64,000 bases of DNA. It comes from Vallitalea guaymasensis. Lineage in GTDB: Bacteria > Bacillota > Clostridia > Lachnospirales > Vallitaleaceae. The notes under the pieces were generated by a model. It ran no database searches, was not told where the DNA came from, and saw nothing but the letters and a program-made list of their open reading frames with translations. A program made the position numbers and the translations under genes. The stretch lies in the NCBI RefSeq assembly GCF_018141425.1, contig NZ_CP058561.1:496001-560000 (forward strand). Direction: 5' to 3'. This document shows positions 24,819 to 34,466 of the stretch, piece by piece; position 1 is the first letter of the stretch, and each line of letters starts with the position of its first letter.

Positions 24819-25847
24819 TTATTGTCTACCCATAGTTTGACCGCTTGATCTTAAAACGTTACAAGCTTCAATAACTCTATCAGCCATACCTGTTTGAGCT
24901 TTCTTCAAATATGCTCTTGGGTCATAAGCTTTTTTATTCCCTACTTCACCCTCAACCTTAAGTACTTCATCATAATGCTTAAACATATGTTCAACTACTG
25001 GTCTAGTAAATGCATATTGAGTATCTGTATCAATATTCATTTTAATTACACCATATTCAAGTGTTTCTTCTATTTCTTCTTTTGTTGATCCTGAACCACC
25101 ATGGAATACTAAATAGTAGTTAGCATCTTCTCCATATTTAGCTTTTAATGCATCTTGACCTTCTTTTAATATGATTGGCTTTAACTTAACATTACCTGGT
25201 TTGTATACACCATGTACGTTACCAAATGTTGCAGCTAACATATAACGGTCACCAACATCTTTTAAAGCTTCTTCAAACATAAGCATATCTTCTGGAGTTG
25301 TAAATAATTTATCTGCTGCTACATCTTCATTATTTACACCGTCTTCTTCTCCACCAACTACACCAGCTTCAACTTCTAGTATAATCTCATTTTCAGCACA
25401 AAGAGCCATAAGTTCTTTAGAGATTTTGATATTTTCTTCTAATGGAATATCAGAACCATCAAACATATGACTATTAAATAGATTAGGTAACCCCTGCGCT
25501 CTTCTTTTTTTAGTCTCTTCAATAAGAGGCTTCATGAATGGCTCAACATTAGCTGCTGTACAATGGTCTGTGTGTAAAGCAATGTTAATATCGTATTTTT
25601 CAGCCATAAGATGAATATGATTAGCAAGTGATATAGCACCAATTGCACTATTGGCAACCATACCTGATGCATGCTTTCCTCCACCTATGGAAACCTGAAT
25701 AATCCCGTCTGATTTTGCCCTAGCGAACGCCTCTAAAACTGCGTTGGCTGTTTCAACATTAGAAACATTAACTGCTGGATAAGCGAACTTATTTTCTAAG
25801 GCCCTATCAAGCATTTTACAATAATTTTTGTAATCAACTACTGGCAT
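24819..25847 (-). CDS. fba: Class II fructose-bisphosphate aldolase
   Basis: The 342-residue enzyme cleaves fructose-1,6-bisphosphate to dihydroxyacetone phosphate and glyceraldehyde-3-phosphate, or runs the reverse reaction. Family signatures are FAYPAVNVSN near the N-terminus, ALHTDHC (catalytic Asp and zinc His), EVEAGVVGGEEDGV (zinc Glu), NVHGVYKPG, FHGGSGS (phosphate and zinc His) and MNIDTDTQYAF. Length fits the class IIA type. It is monocistronic, with a good sigma-A promoter at 25921-25949 and a Fur-like half site just upstream. Confidence 0.9.
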   Translation of the reverse strand: MPVVDYKNYCKMLDRALENKFAYPAVNVSNVETANAVLEAFARAKSDGIIQVSIGGGKHASGMVANSAIGAISLANHIHLMAEKYDINIALHTDHCTAANVEPFMKPLIEETKKRRAQGLPNLFNSHMFDGSDIPLEENIKISKELMALCAENEIILEVEAGVVGGEEDGVNNEDVAADKLFTTPEDMLMFEEALKDVGDRYMLAATFGNVHGVYKPGNVKLKPIILKEGQDALKAKYGEDANYYLVFHGGSGSTKEEIEETLEYGVIKMNIDTDTQYAFTRPVVEHMFKHYDEVLKVEGEVGNKKAYDPRAYLKKAQTGMADRVIEACNVLRSSGQTMGRQ

Positions 25848-25920
25848 GAAATTTCACTCCTCATATATTATTAATACTTTGCCAATTCAAAGTATTCTCC
25901 TATTATTGTGTTACACATTC

Positions 25921-25949
25921 ATAATAAGATATTATTTATAATACGTCAA
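25921..25949 (-). promoter_or_regulatory. Promoter of the aldolase gene
   Basis: On the minus strand TTGACG (25949-25944) and TATTAT (25926-25921) are 17 bases apart. TGTCATTATCA immediately upstream resembles half of a Fur box; whether it is used is uncertain. Confidence 0.5.
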
Positions 25950-26011
25950 TGATAATGACAAAAATATTTTATTTATATTACCTAAATAATATTACAGATA
26001 GTAATTTTTTA

Positions 26012-26860
26012 TTATATTTTTTCAAAATAAGTTAATTTATATTGTTTAGGTGTCATATTATACTTATCTTTAAATAGCCTGATAAAATATGAAATATTAG
26101 CATATCCCAAATTAAAAGCTACATCTGTTACACTTTCATTTCTTAAATATTCTAAAGCCAACTCTAATTTTTTATTCTTAATATATTCAACTGGTTTAAT
26201 ACCAATAACTTTCTTGAATAGATGTGAAAAATTTGATTCTGACATATGCAAATCTTTTGCCAGCTCTTTTATATTGATCATTTCTTCAATATTTTCATTA
26301 ATATATTTTACAGCTATATTTATTGGATGAGAGCTGTTTCCATTAAGTATCTGATATGTTGACTTATTCTTAATCAAATCAAATACTAATTTTTGCGCAT
26401 ACAAATCAATCAAGAATTCATTATTATTCTCCTTGCTCTTAGATGCAGCAAATATATTATTGATATCTTCTGATATATTATATTTATTTTGTCCTAGAAA
26501 ATAATTATTATCTATTTTAACCTCTTCCTTTATATAATCTTCTATATTGACCTTATTAAGCACATTGTTTACTAGTTCATCATTCAACTCAAATACCAAA
26601 GCTTTTGTATCAGTATCTATATCCATATGCACTTTTGAATTAGAAGGTAATAATAGATAATTATCGTTAGTATACATGAATTTTCTGTTATTATTTAATG
26701 TTACATGCTTTCTCCCACTGAGAATTGTACAAAAACGAGAATAATTATATGATTTATATTCACCAGAAAAATTCTTTGGCAAATCATAATATAGTATTTT
26801 TACATAATCTGTCTCAAACCCATCAAGTCTTTCTAGTTTTTTATCAAAGAGATTCAACAT
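26012..26860 (-). CDS. AraC family transcriptional regulator
   Basis: The product has about 282 residues. The N-terminal region (about 30-140) looks like a cupin-type sensor. The C-terminal 100 residues hold the AraC double helix-turn-helix: INIKELAKDLHMSESNFSHL, KKVIGIKPVEYIK, and SVTDVAFNLGYANISYFIRL followed by FKDKYNMTPKQYK. I favour the ATG at 26860 behind AGGTGGAG; a TTG 42 bases upstream has no ribosome site. The gene is divergent from the nfnAB-adh cluster and lies behind the aldolase gene; either could be a target. Confidence 0.85.
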   Translation of the reverse strand: MLNLFDKKLERLDGFETDYVKILYYDLPKNFSGEYKSYNYSRFCTILSGRKHVTLNNNRKFMYTNDNYLLLPSNSKVHMDIDTDTKALVFELNDELVNNVLNKVNIEDYIKEEVKIDNNYFLGQNKYNISEDINNIFAASKSKENNNEFLIDLYAQKLVFDLIKNKSTYQILNGNSSHPINIAVKYINENIEEMINIKELAKDLHMSESNFSHLFKKVIGIKPVEYIKNKKLELALEYLRNESVTDVAFNLGYANISYFIRLFKDKYNMTPKQYKLTYFEKI

Positions 26861-27146
26861 AACTCCACCTACTTTTGTTAAAATTTTATCAATATCAATC
26901 AAAAAAGTATTACTTTTTAAAATTTAATGTTAGTTTTTTTTTGTATTCCATATTATAATGTTTTTCATAAGTACATGATAACTAAAACTTAGATGAATGT
27001 CAATGCTAGTATTCCGCCAAATTTTTGAAGGAATTAAGAAGGAATGATAAACTAGCTTTATTTACGCGTCATTTATGTATTAAGTATTTAATAAGTAACA
27101 AAATGTCTAATAATTAACAATCACATTACAATAACGAGGTGTCAGA

Positions 27147-27974
27147 ATGTATAAAATCGTAGCTAAAAGAAAGTTAAATGATTTAGTTGAACTTATGGAA
27201 ATCCATGCACCATATGTCGCAAGAAAATGCGAACCTGGTCAATTCATCATTCTAAGAGTTGATGAAGAAGGTGAACGAATCCCTTTAACTATAGCCGATT
27301 ATGATAGAAAAAAAGAAACAGTAACTATTATATATCAAGTTGTAGGATATTCAACTAAGAAATTAAGCCTTAAAAATGAAGGAGATTCTGTAGAAGACTT
27401 TGTTGGTCCTCTAGGTCAAGAAGCACCTCTTCATAAAGTAAAAAGAGTTTTAGGTATTGGTGGCGGTGTTGGTATTGCTCCACTTTATCCTCAGTTGAAA
27501 AAAATGAAAGAATTAGGTGTACAAGTAGATACTATACTTGGTGGCAGAAGTGATGAATTCATAATTCTTGAAGACGAAATGGAAAATATAAGTGATAACG
27601 TTTATTATGCTACAAACGATGGTTCAAAAGGAATCAAAGGTTTTGTAACAGATAAACTTAATGAACTAATAGAAAATGGCGAAAAATATGATTTGGTTAT
27701 CGCAATTGGACCTTTGATCATGATGAAAGCCGTTTGTGAAATAACAAAGAAACATGATATCAAAACAAATGTTTCCTTGAATCCTATTATGATTGATGGT
27801 ACAGGTATGTGTGGAGGATGTCGTGTAACTGTAGGCGGCGAAACAAAATTCGCATGTGTTGATGGTCCTGATTTCGATGGTCACCAAGTTGATTTTGATG
27901 AGGCCATGAGACGTCAAGGTATGTACAAAGAAGAAGAAAAAGATCATGTATGCAGACTAGGATTGGAGGACTAG
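27147..27974 (+). CDS. nfnA: NfnA/SudB-type FAD and [2Fe-2S] subunit
   Basis: The 275-residue protein has a ferredoxin-reductase FAD domain (IPLTIADYDR), an NAD(P)-binding domain (GIGGGVGIAPLYPQL) and a C-terminal iron-sulfur motif with the Cys set GMCGGCRV...KFACVDGP. This is the small subunit of the NADH-dependent reduced ferredoxin:NADP+ oxidoreductase, which couples NADH and ferredoxin to NADPH formation by electron bifurcation in anaerobes. The next gene encodes the large subunit and the two overlap slightly or abut. The alternative name is sulfide dehydrogenase or GltB-like subunit. Confidence 0.87.
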   Translation: MYKIVAKRKLNDLVELMEIHAPYVARKCEPGQFIILRVDEEGERIPLTIADYDRKKETVTIIYQVVGYSTKKLSLKNEGDSVEDFVGPLGQEAPLHKVKRVLGIGGGVGIAPLYPQLKKMKELGVQVDTILGGRSDEFIILEDEMENISDNVYYATNDGSKGIKGFVTDKLNELIENGEKYDLVIAIGPLIMMKAVCEITKKHDIKTNVSLNPIMIDGTGMCGGCRVTVGGETKFACVDGPDFDGHQVDFDEAMRRQGMYKEEEKDHVCRLGLED

Positions 27975-27976
27975 AA

Positions 27977-29365
27977 ATGCTTAATAAATCATTAACAAAA
28001 ACACCAATCAGCGAACAAGAACCTTTAATCAGAAATAAAAACTTCAAAGAAGTAGTTCTAGGTTACACAGAAGAAGAAGCAATCCAAGAAGCACAAAGAT
28101 GTTTACAATGCAAACACAAACCTTGTGTAAACGGATGTCCTGTCAATGTACCAATACCAGAATTCATTAATGCGGTAAGCCGTGGTGAATTCGAAGAAGC
28201 TTATAGAATAATCACTACTGAGAACTCATTACCTGCTATTTGCGGAAGAGTCTGTCCACAAGAAAATCAATGTGAAGGTAAATGCGTTAGAGGTATCAAA
28301 GGTGAACCAGTAGCAATTGGTCGTCTAGAAAGATTTGTAGCAGATTATCATATGCAGAATGCAGACGCTAATGAATCTGTAGACATTGAAAAAAATAATA
28401 CCAAAGTAGCTGTTGTAGGTGCTGGTCCTTCTGGACTTTCATGTGCATCCGAATTAGCTAAAAAAGGTTATGACATAACACTATTCGAAGCTCTACATAA
28501 AACAGGAGGAGTATTATCTTACGGTATTCCTGAATTCAGGCTTCCTAAAAAGTTAGTTAGTAATGAAATTGAAACAATAAAGAAATTAGGTGTAGAAATT
28601 AAGACTAATGTACTTGTTGGTCGTTCTATTACAATAGATGAATTACTTGAAGAAAATTACAAAGCTGTCTTCATCGGTAGTGGTGCCGGTCTTCCAAGAT
28701 TCATGAATATTGAAGGTGAAAATCTTAATGGAGTCTACTCTGCCAATGAATATTTAACTAGAGTTAATCTTATGAAAGCTTATGAAAAGGATTCTCCAAC
28801 ACCTATAAAAGTTGGCAAAAGTGTTGCAGTCATCGGTGGTGGTAATGTTGCCATGGATGCAGCTAGAACAGCAAAAAGACTAGGTGCAGAGAATGTATAT
28901 ATAATATATAGAAGAAGTGAAAACGAACTTCCTGCAAGATTAGAAGAAGTTCATCACGCAAAAGAAGAAGAAATCATATTCAAGCTTTTAACAAATCCAA
29001 CTAATATAATTGGAGAAAATGGATATGTTACAGGTATTAATTGTATAGAGATGGAACTTGGTGAACCAGATGCTTCTGGAAGAAGAAGACCATGTCCAAT
29101 AGAAAATAGTGATTTTGTAATTGATGTTGAAACAGTTATAGTAGCAATAGGTCAGACCCCTAACCCACTTATCAGACAAACAACTGATGGACTTGATACT
29201 CAGTCTTGGGGTGGATTGATTGTTGAAGAAGAAACAATGGAAACCAGTAAAGAAAATGTTTATGCTGGTGGTGATGCTGTTACAGGTGCAGCGACAGTTA
29301 TACTAGCTATGGGTGCTGGGAAAAAAGCTGCTGCTGCAATACATAATAAATTAAAAAACAATTAA
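27977..29365 (+). CDS. nfnB: NfnB-type NADPH oxidoreductase (glutamate synthase small subunit-like)
   Basis: The 462-residue protein has N-terminal Cys clusters for two [4Fe-4S] centres (CLQCKHKPCVNGCP and CGRVCPQENQCEGKC), an FAD motif VVGAGPSGLSCASEL and an NADPH motif VIGGGNVAMDAARTAKRLG, ending with YAGGDAVTGAATVILAMGAG. It is the large subunit of the NfnAB electron-bifurcating transhydrogenase. The ATG at 27977 follows GGAGGA; an earlier ATG at 27950 would overlap the nfnA coding region. It lies two bases after the nfnA stop and is followed by an alcohol dehydrogenase, tying NADPH supply to alcohol formation. Confidence 0.88.
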   Translation: MLNKSLTKTPISEQEPLIRNKNFKEVVLGYTEEEAIQEAQRCLQCKHKPCVNGCPVNVPIPEFINAVSRGEFEEAYRIITTENSLPAICGRVCPQENQCEGKCVRGIKGEPVAIGRLERFVADYHMQNADANESVDIEKNNTKVAVVGAGPSGLSCASELAKKGYDITLFEALHKTGGVLSYGIPEFRLPKKLVSNEIETIKKLGVEIKTNVLVGRSITIDELLEENYKAVFIGSGAGLPRFMNIEGENLNGVYSANEYLTRVNLMKAYEKDSPTPIKVGKSVAVIGGGNVAMDAARTAKRLGAENVYIIYRRSENELPARLEEVHHAKEEEIIFKLLTNPTNIIGENGYVTGINCIEMELGEPDASGRRRPCPIENSDFVIDVETVIVAIGQTPNPLIRQTTDGLDTQSWGGLIVEEETMETSKENVYAGGDAVTGAATVILAMGAGKKAAAAIHNKLKNN

Positions 29366-29384
29366 ATATAAGGAGGAAATTATA

Positions 29385-30542
29385 ATGAGTTTACAATGGT
29401 TCAGAGTTCCAAAAGATATCGTATTCGGTGAAGGTGCATTAGAGTACTTATCAACTTTAGAAGGTAAAAAAGCTACACTTGTTACAGGTGGTAGTTCAAT
29501 GAAAAGATTCGGTTTCTTAGATGAAGCTAAAAAGCAATTAGAAAAAGCTGGTATGGAAGTATCTATAGTTGATGGTGTTGAGCCTAATCCATCTATTGAT
29601 ACAGTAGTTAGAGGTGGAAAAGAAATGGCTGAATTCAAACCAGATTGGATTATTGCAATCGGTGGTGGTTCTGCTCTTGACGCTGCTAAGATCATGTGGG
29701 TTTACTATGAGTATCCAGAAACAAAATTTGAAGATTTAGTTGCAGGTAAATTCCCAAGACTTAGAACACAAGCTAAATTTATAGCTATTCCTTCAACAAG
29801 TGGTACTGCTTCAGAAATTACTGCATTCTCAGTAATCACTGATACAGAAAATCATATTAAATATCCATTAGTATCTTATGAAATAACACCTGATATTGCA
29901 TTATTAGATGCAGCACTTCCTGCAAAAATGCCTGCTCATATTACAGCTAACACAGGTATGGACGTTATGACACATGCAATTGAAGCTTATGTTTCAACAG
30001 CTGCAACTAGTTATACAGATCCACTTGCTATGGAAGCAATCAAATTAGTATACAAACAAATTCCAGTAGCTTATGCTGAAGGCAGTAACATGAAAGCAAG
30101 AGAAGATATGCATAATGCTTCTACTCTAGCTGGTATGGCATTTACAAACGCTTCACTTGGACTTGTTCATAGTTTAGCTCACAAAATCGGTGGAGAACTT
30201 GGTATTACTCATGGTTTAGCTAACGCTATCTTATTACCATACATCGTAGAATACAACATGAAAGCTACAGACAAATTTGCTGAGATTGAAAAACAACTTG
30301 AAATTGATGATTTAGTAGCTGAATTAAAAGAATTAAACAAAAAAGTTGGTATCCCAACTACTCTAAAAGAAGTTACAGAAGTTGAAATGACAGAAGAAAA
30401 ATTCAATGAAGTTTTAGATAGAATGAGTAAAAACGCTTTTGCTGACCCATGTACCCTTACTAACCCAAGACAATCTAGTGCAGAAGATGTAAAAGAAATA
30501 TATAAAGTAGCATTTTATGGTACAACTGCTAAAAATATTTAA
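29385..30542 (+). CDS. Iron-containing alcohol dehydrogenase
   Basis: The 385-residue enzyme has the NAD(P) motif GGGSALDAAKIMW (about 97-109), PSTSGTASE, and metal-ligand motifs HAIEAY and HSLAHKIGGELGITHGLANA (His ligands). Members of this family reduce butyraldehyde or acetaldehyde to alcohol with NAD(P)H. It starts 19 bases after nfnB behind AAGGAGG and ends in a terminator, so it is probably the third gene of the nfnAB operon. Its codon use is notably regular, as in highly expressed fermentative genes. Confidence 0.9.
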   Translation: MSLQWFRVPKDIVFGEGALEYLSTLEGKKATLVTGGSSMKRFGFLDEAKKQLEKAGMEVSIVDGVEPNPSIDTVVRGGKEMAEFKPDWIIAIGGGSALDAAKIMWVYYEYPETKFEDLVAGKFPRLRTQAKFIAIPSTSGTASEITAFSVITDTENHIKYPLVSYEITPDIALLDAALPAKMPAHITANTGMDVMTHAIEAYVSTAATSYTDPLAMEAIKLVYKQIPVAYAEGSNMKAREDMHNASTLAGMAFTNASLGLVHSLAHKIGGELGITHGLANAILLPYIVEYNMKATDKFAEIEKQLEIDDLVAELKELNKKVGIPTTLKEVTEVEMTEEKFNEVLDRMSKNAFADPCTLTNPRQSSAEDVKEIYKVAFYGTTAKNI

Positions 30543-30583
30543 TCAATTTATTAACTAGCTTACAACCTTATATTATATAATGT

Positions 30584-30621
30584 AAAATCCCTCTTTGAAA
30601 TCGAAAATCGAGAGGGATTTT
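30584..30621 (+). terminator. Terminator of the nfnAB-adh operon
   Basis: Arms AAAATCCCTCT (30584-30594) and AGAGGGATTTT (30611-30621) form an 11-bp stem ending in a T-run. Confidence 0.85.
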
Positions 30622-30628
30622 CTATATG

Positions 30629-30662
30629 CTCATCCTGCCTCATTACTCCACATATACATATA
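30629..30662 (-). repeat. Partial copy of the 39.2-kb structured repeat
   Basis: Read on the minus strand it gives TATATGTATATGTGGAGTAA followed by TGAGGCAGGATG. This matches 39223-39254 with about four differences. The inner hairpins of the larger copy are absent. Confidence 0.55.
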
Positions 30663-30748
30663 CCAGTTTGCCTTAGGAATCTTTGATTTAAATAACAAAA
30701 AGCTGTTTCTTAGATTATGCTAAACATAGGCTATTTATAAAAAACTTA

Positions 30749-30799
30749 ATATTATACTAAAAATGATATTGACAATCATTATCATTTTTAGTATAATAT
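30749..30799 (+). promoter_or_regulatory. Fur-type promoter inside a 51-bp palindrome
   Basis: TTGACA (30769-30774) and TATAAT (30792-30797) are 17 bases apart. A Fur-type 7-1-7-like box (30764-30784) overlaps the -35. The whole region has perfect 20-base inverted arms (30749-30768 and 30780-30799) around an 11-base centre. Iron or manganese repression of the DUF2325 gene is the natural reading. Confidence 0.75.
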
Positions 30800-30827
30800 A
30801 AGAAAATAAGTTAAAAAGGTGATTATT

Positions 30828-31115
30828 ATGAGTATAGTATTAATTGGCGGTCATGACCGTATGCATAGAGAATATAAAACAGTCTGTAAGAACGCTGGAC
30901 ACAAGTTAAAAGTATTTACCCAAATGTCAGGTGGATTAAGTAAGAGTATTGGAACTCCAGATGCTTTACTTATATTTACTAGCACAGTTTCACATAAAAT
31001 GGTTAAAATTGCTAATAAGGAAGCTAAAAAGAAAAATATTCCAATTCTAAGATGTCATTCCAGTAGTATTGATGCCCTACATAATTCTATAAAAAACTTA
31101 GAATCAGTTATTTAA
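30828..31115 (+). CDS. DUF2325 family protein
   Basis: The 95-residue protein opens with MSIVLIGGHDRM and carries LKVFTQMSGGLSKSIGTPDA and a TSTVSHKMVKIANKEAKKK segment, the DUF2325 pattern. It looks like a small Rossmann-like alpha/beta domain. Function is unknown. The ATG at 30828 follows AAAGGTG; an in-frame GTG nine bases upstream overlaps that site. It is alone between two terminators, behind a clear Fur-type promoter, so it is probably made when metal is scarce. Confidence 0.82.
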   Translation: MSIVLIGGHDRMHREYKTVCKNAGHKLKVFTQMSGGLSKSIGTPDALLIFTSTVSHKMVKIANKEAKKKNIPILRCHSSSIDALHNSIKNLESVI

Positions 31116-31123
31116 TTGATTCT

Positions 31124-31160
31124 AATAATAAAAAGGCTATATAACAGCCTTTTTATTATT
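31124..31160. terminator. Bidirectional terminator
   Basis: A perfect 15-bp stem (AATAATAAAAAGGCT with its complement at 31146-31160) lies between DUF2325 and the MATE gene, and overlaps the MATE stop. Confidence 0.85.
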
Positions 31161-32498
31161 GCTTAAATATCTATCACATTTTTTATTAAAATACTTCTTT
31201 AGATAATATAGACTAACGAAAAATGTTCCAACTTCTGCAAAAGTATTTGAAAGGAATATGCCACTATCCCCTATTATTCTAGGTAGAAGTATTAATCCTA
31301 TGATAACTAGAACTAAACTTCTTGATAATGATATAGCTGCTGACATCAACGGTTGTTCTACAGCGGTGAAAAATGCTGATGATGTTATGTTTATTCCAAT
31401 GAACAGGTAACAGGTTAGATATAATCTTGTCATCCAAACTCCCATTTCAATAAGTTCTCTGTTCCCTTTAGCAAAAATATTTACTAGTGGTTCACTAAAT
31501 ATAAACACCACTATCATTGATACCAATGCAATTACTTGGGTAGTAATTAAACAGAATTTTAATCCTTGTTTAGCTCTGTCTACCTGTCCTGCTCCAAGAT
31601 TATAGCTTACTATAGGCTGTAATGATTGACTTATTCCAAAAAGCACCATAATGACTAAGGTATTTATATATAACACAATACTTATAGCTGATACTCCCAA
31701 TGATCCCATCTTGTTCATTATAACTATATTGAATATCAATAATACTATAGATGACGATATTTCAGTAAGGAATTCAGAACTGCCATTGTATAACATTTTA
31801 CCTAGTAATTTTATATTACAGATTGGTCTAGTGAATCTTAGTTTTGATTTTTTGCTTAGAAAATAGGTTAGCATTGTTAAACCGCTTAATCCTGAACCAA
31901 TACAAGTAGCTACAGCTGCACCAGTTAGTCCCATGTTCAATTTAATTATCAATATATAGTCAAGAACGATATTAACTATTGTTCCTATAACAGACACAAT
32001 CATACAAAAGGATGGTCTACCATCTATACGTATAAAATTCTCCATGATAGGCGCAAGTTGAAATAGTAGATTACAGCTTAACATAATAACAAGATATTCT
32101 TTAACCAAATGAATCAATGTCTCATCTGCACCCAAAAGTTCAACTAGAGTATTCAGAAAGATTAGTGATAATAATGATGTAACCAAAATGAATACTAATG
32201 CAATTATTACTGTAAAAGAAAACCTTCTACTTGCTTCTTTTGTTTCATTCTCTCCTAGCTTTATAGCTGTTAGCACTCCACCACCTATACATATCATAAT
32301 AACAACACTATTAAGTGCTTGAATAAAAGGTAATGCAATATTAACTGCCGCTAAGCCATCAGGTCCTACTCCTCTGCTGACAAAGATTCCATCAACTATA
32401 ATGTATAGTGAGATGACTACCATACTGATAACAGCTGGAATGGAATAATTAATGAACAACTTGCTTATTTTGTCTTTTCCTAGGTCTAATTGCTTCAT
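31137..32498 (-). CDS. MATE family efflux transporter
   Basis: The 453-residue protein has 12 predicted helices in two similar halves and starts with a short basic segment (KQLDLGKDKISKLFINYSIP) as in clostridial MATE pumps. These exchange Na+ or H+ for cationic drugs or metabolites. The gene lies 68 bases downstream of a MerR regulator on the same strand, a common drug-efflux pairing. A second, more distant MATE protein is encoded at 39366. Confidence 0.87.
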   Translation of the reverse strand: MKQLDLGKDKISKLFINYSIPAVISMVVISLYIIVDGIFVSRGVGPDGLAAVNIALPFIQALNSVVIMICIGGGVLTAIKLGENETKEASRRFSFTVIIALVFILVTSLLSLIFLNTLVELLGADETLIHLVKEYLVIMLSCNLLFQLAPIMENFIRIDGRPSFCMIVSVIGTIVNIVLDYILIIKLNMGLTGAAVATCIGSGLSGLTMLTYFLSKKSKLRFTRPICNIKLLGKMLYNGSSEFLTEISSSIVLLIFNIVIMNKMGSLGVSAISIVLYINTLVIMVLFGISQSLQPIVSYNLGAGQVDRAKQGLKFCLITTQVIALVSMIVVFIFSEPLVNIFAKGNRELIEMGVWMTRLYLTCYLFIGINITSSAFFTAVEQPLMSAAISLSRSLVLVIIGLILLPRIIGDSGIFLSNTFAEVGTFFVSLYYLKKYFNKKCDRYLSNNKKAVI

Positions 32499-32566
32499 AT
32501 AAAGTCCTCCACAATGTTATAATAACTGATTAATAAATCAATTATTAGACATTGTAAAGGTTAGAG

Positions 32567-33382
32567 TTACTCTAATGTCAAGTCTTTTTTTACAATAGGT
32601 ATATTAAATTCTGTAAAGAAATATTTATTAGAGCTGGTAATGAACTGTGATGGTCTCAACATTTCATAAACTACATCACCAATGATATAACCTTTTGATT
32701 TAATATCATTTAATGTATTTATTAAGCTGTCATATATATTTTGTTCATTTCCCTTATAATAATATATTATATAATCTCCCTCAGATAATATGGACAAATC
32801 GCCTATCATATCCACTTTTTCATCATACTCTATATAAAAGTTAGTAAAATCATCTGTTATTTTTTCTAATTGTTCTATGGAATGCTTTATCATTATATTA
32901 CTTTCAGCTAAGACATCGTAACCTAATTCAAATAGATCTTCGAATTTATCCTCTTCACTAGCACTTTGTGGAGGATATTTCCCAAAATGAATGTACTTTC
33001 TTTCCTGCTCTTTTTGTACATACCATTGATTTTCACGACTTTTTTCATGAAAAGCCACCTTTATCTTATTGCCTATAAGATTACTTAGTTTAGTCATTCT
33101 TATTATTTCAGAATCTATATGTTCTTTACTATCAACCAACAACTGAACAAAATCTTCTAGATTATCATCATTAAGACTCTTTTTAATATCTTTGATGGAT
33201 ACATCCATTTCTCTTAACAATTTAATAGTACTTAATACGTAATAATGGTCTATTGAATAATATCTATACCCATTACTGTCATAACTAGGTGTAATCAATC
33301 CTATTTTATCGTAATACCTTAGCGTATGTTTCGATATGTTCAATAACTTTGACATCTCTGATAAACTTATTCGTCTGTTCAT
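32567..33382 (-). CDS. MerR family transcriptional regulator
   Basis: The 271-residue protein has an N-terminal MerR winged helix (ISLSEMSKLLNISKHTLRYY, DKIGLITPSYDSNGYRYY), a linking coiled coil (about 75-120) and a C-terminal ligand-sensing domain of BmrR/GyrI type. Such regulators bind hydrophobic drugs and activate efflux genes by untwisting a long promoter spacer. The adjacent MATE gene is the natural target. It is encoded in the same direction immediately upstream. Confidence 0.87.
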   Translation of the reverse strand: MNRRISLSEMSKLLNISKHTLRYYDKIGLITPSYDSNGYRYYSIDHYYVLSTIKLLREMDVSIKDIKKSLNDDNLEDFVQLLVDSKEHIDSEIIRMTKLSNLIGNKIKVAFHEKSRENQWYVQKEQERKYIHFGKYPPQSASEEDKFEDLFELGYDVLAESNIMIKHSIEQLEKITDDFTNFYIEYDEKVDMIGDLSILSEGDYIIYYYKGNEQNIYDSLINTLNDIKSKGYIIGDVVYEMLRPSQFITSSNKYFFTEFNIPIVKKDLTLE

Positions 33383-33413
33383 ATACTGCTCCTATATATC
33401 TCTTCTGGATCCT

Positions 33414-34466
33414 TCAAACCCTATATCTTTTCTTTTCACCCATGCCAAAGAACTTATCAAGCATGATTTTATTATCATCTTTATCCTTGATGTATCCTCT
33501 AAATGTTCCCATAGGACCTTCATAATCTGAATAAATGATACCATAATTAAATTTCAGCTTAAGCTTAGCCAATGGATAAAATAATATATTTACCATACCA
33601 TACTCATCTTTTATTTTCCACACTTCTTTATCATCTTTAACCGACCTTTTGAATTTGATTGGTGGCAATACCTGCATATTACCATTCATCCATAAACAAT
33701 TCTCATTATATTTTTCATGATCTTTTATTTGATTATCTGTTAGGTTAAACCCTATAAGTCCCGTATCTTTGTTATTGATGCATCCTGTAACCCAGTCATA
33801 TTTTACATTGTTTGGATAATATCCTTTGTGGTCATCAATGATAGTGAAAGCTGTATCCTTATCAAAGATGATTTTCTCTTTTCCAAGATAGAGTATTCCC
33901 TCCATATTCATTAATGCTTTATGAGAATATAGCCCTCTATTAGTATCAAAAGGTTGGCAGATAACGATTGGTTCTGTTAAGTGAAAAGCAGTGATTTCCA
34001 ATTTTATATTTGGCAAATCATTTTTACTTCTTATTTTAACAATTATGTTGATCTTGCCTTCTTCAAGATTGTTATATATTATCATCATAAAATCTTTTGA
34101 TATATATTTACTTTCACTTTGATACATGCTTGTACTTAATATTTGTTTCCATGGGATACAGTATTTTCTATAATTATAGAGTTTATTATTTCTTTTATCA
34201 TAGATAGATAATTGATTAAGGGCAGAAGTTTTAGTATTATAGACTGCTCCAAGCATAAAAACATCCTGATTACCTGCTTGAAATGCTTCCCATTCCTTTA
34301 ATCTTAGATTTTTGAAGTGCTTACCAAATGGAAATCCTAATGGTTTCTTAGCATCTAACATATTCAATTCTTTTACTGGTTTGTTATATGTTCCAAATTG
34401 AAATTTTCCATCTTGATCCACTAGACTATTGATTTGATTTTTAACTTCCCTTGTATAACCTTCCAT
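33414..34466 (-). CDS. DUF2804 family protein
   Basis: The 350-residue product matches DUF2804: a start with LVDQDGKFQFGTYNKPV, LKEWEAFQ near 65, RGLYSHKALMNMEG, DWVTGCINNKDTGLIGFNLT and MGTFRGYIKDKDDN near the C-terminus. Family members are soluble beta-rich proteins of unknown function, sometimes suggested to relate to lipid or carotenoid chemistry. The ATG at 34466 follows AGGAGG; the upstream in-frame start has no site. It lies just upstream of the MerR gene and may share its transcript. Confidence 0.82.
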   Translation of the reverse strand: MEGYTREVKNQINSLVDQDGKFQFGTYNKPVKELNMLDAKKPLGFPFGKHFKNLRLKEWEAFQAGNQDVFMLGAVYNTKTSALNQLSIYDKRNNKLYNYRKYCIPWKQILSTSMYQSESKYISKDFMMIIYNNLEEGKINIIVKIRSKNDLPNIKLEITAFHLTEPIVICQPFDTNRGLYSHKALMNMEGILYLGKEKIIFDKDTAFTIIDDHKGYYPNNVKYDWVTGCINNKDTGLIGFNLTDNQIKDHEKYNENCLWMNGNMQVLPPIKFKRSVKDDKEVWKIKDEYGMVNILFYPLAKLKLKFNYGIIYSDYEGPMGTFRGYIKDKDDNKIMLDKFFGMGEKKRYRV

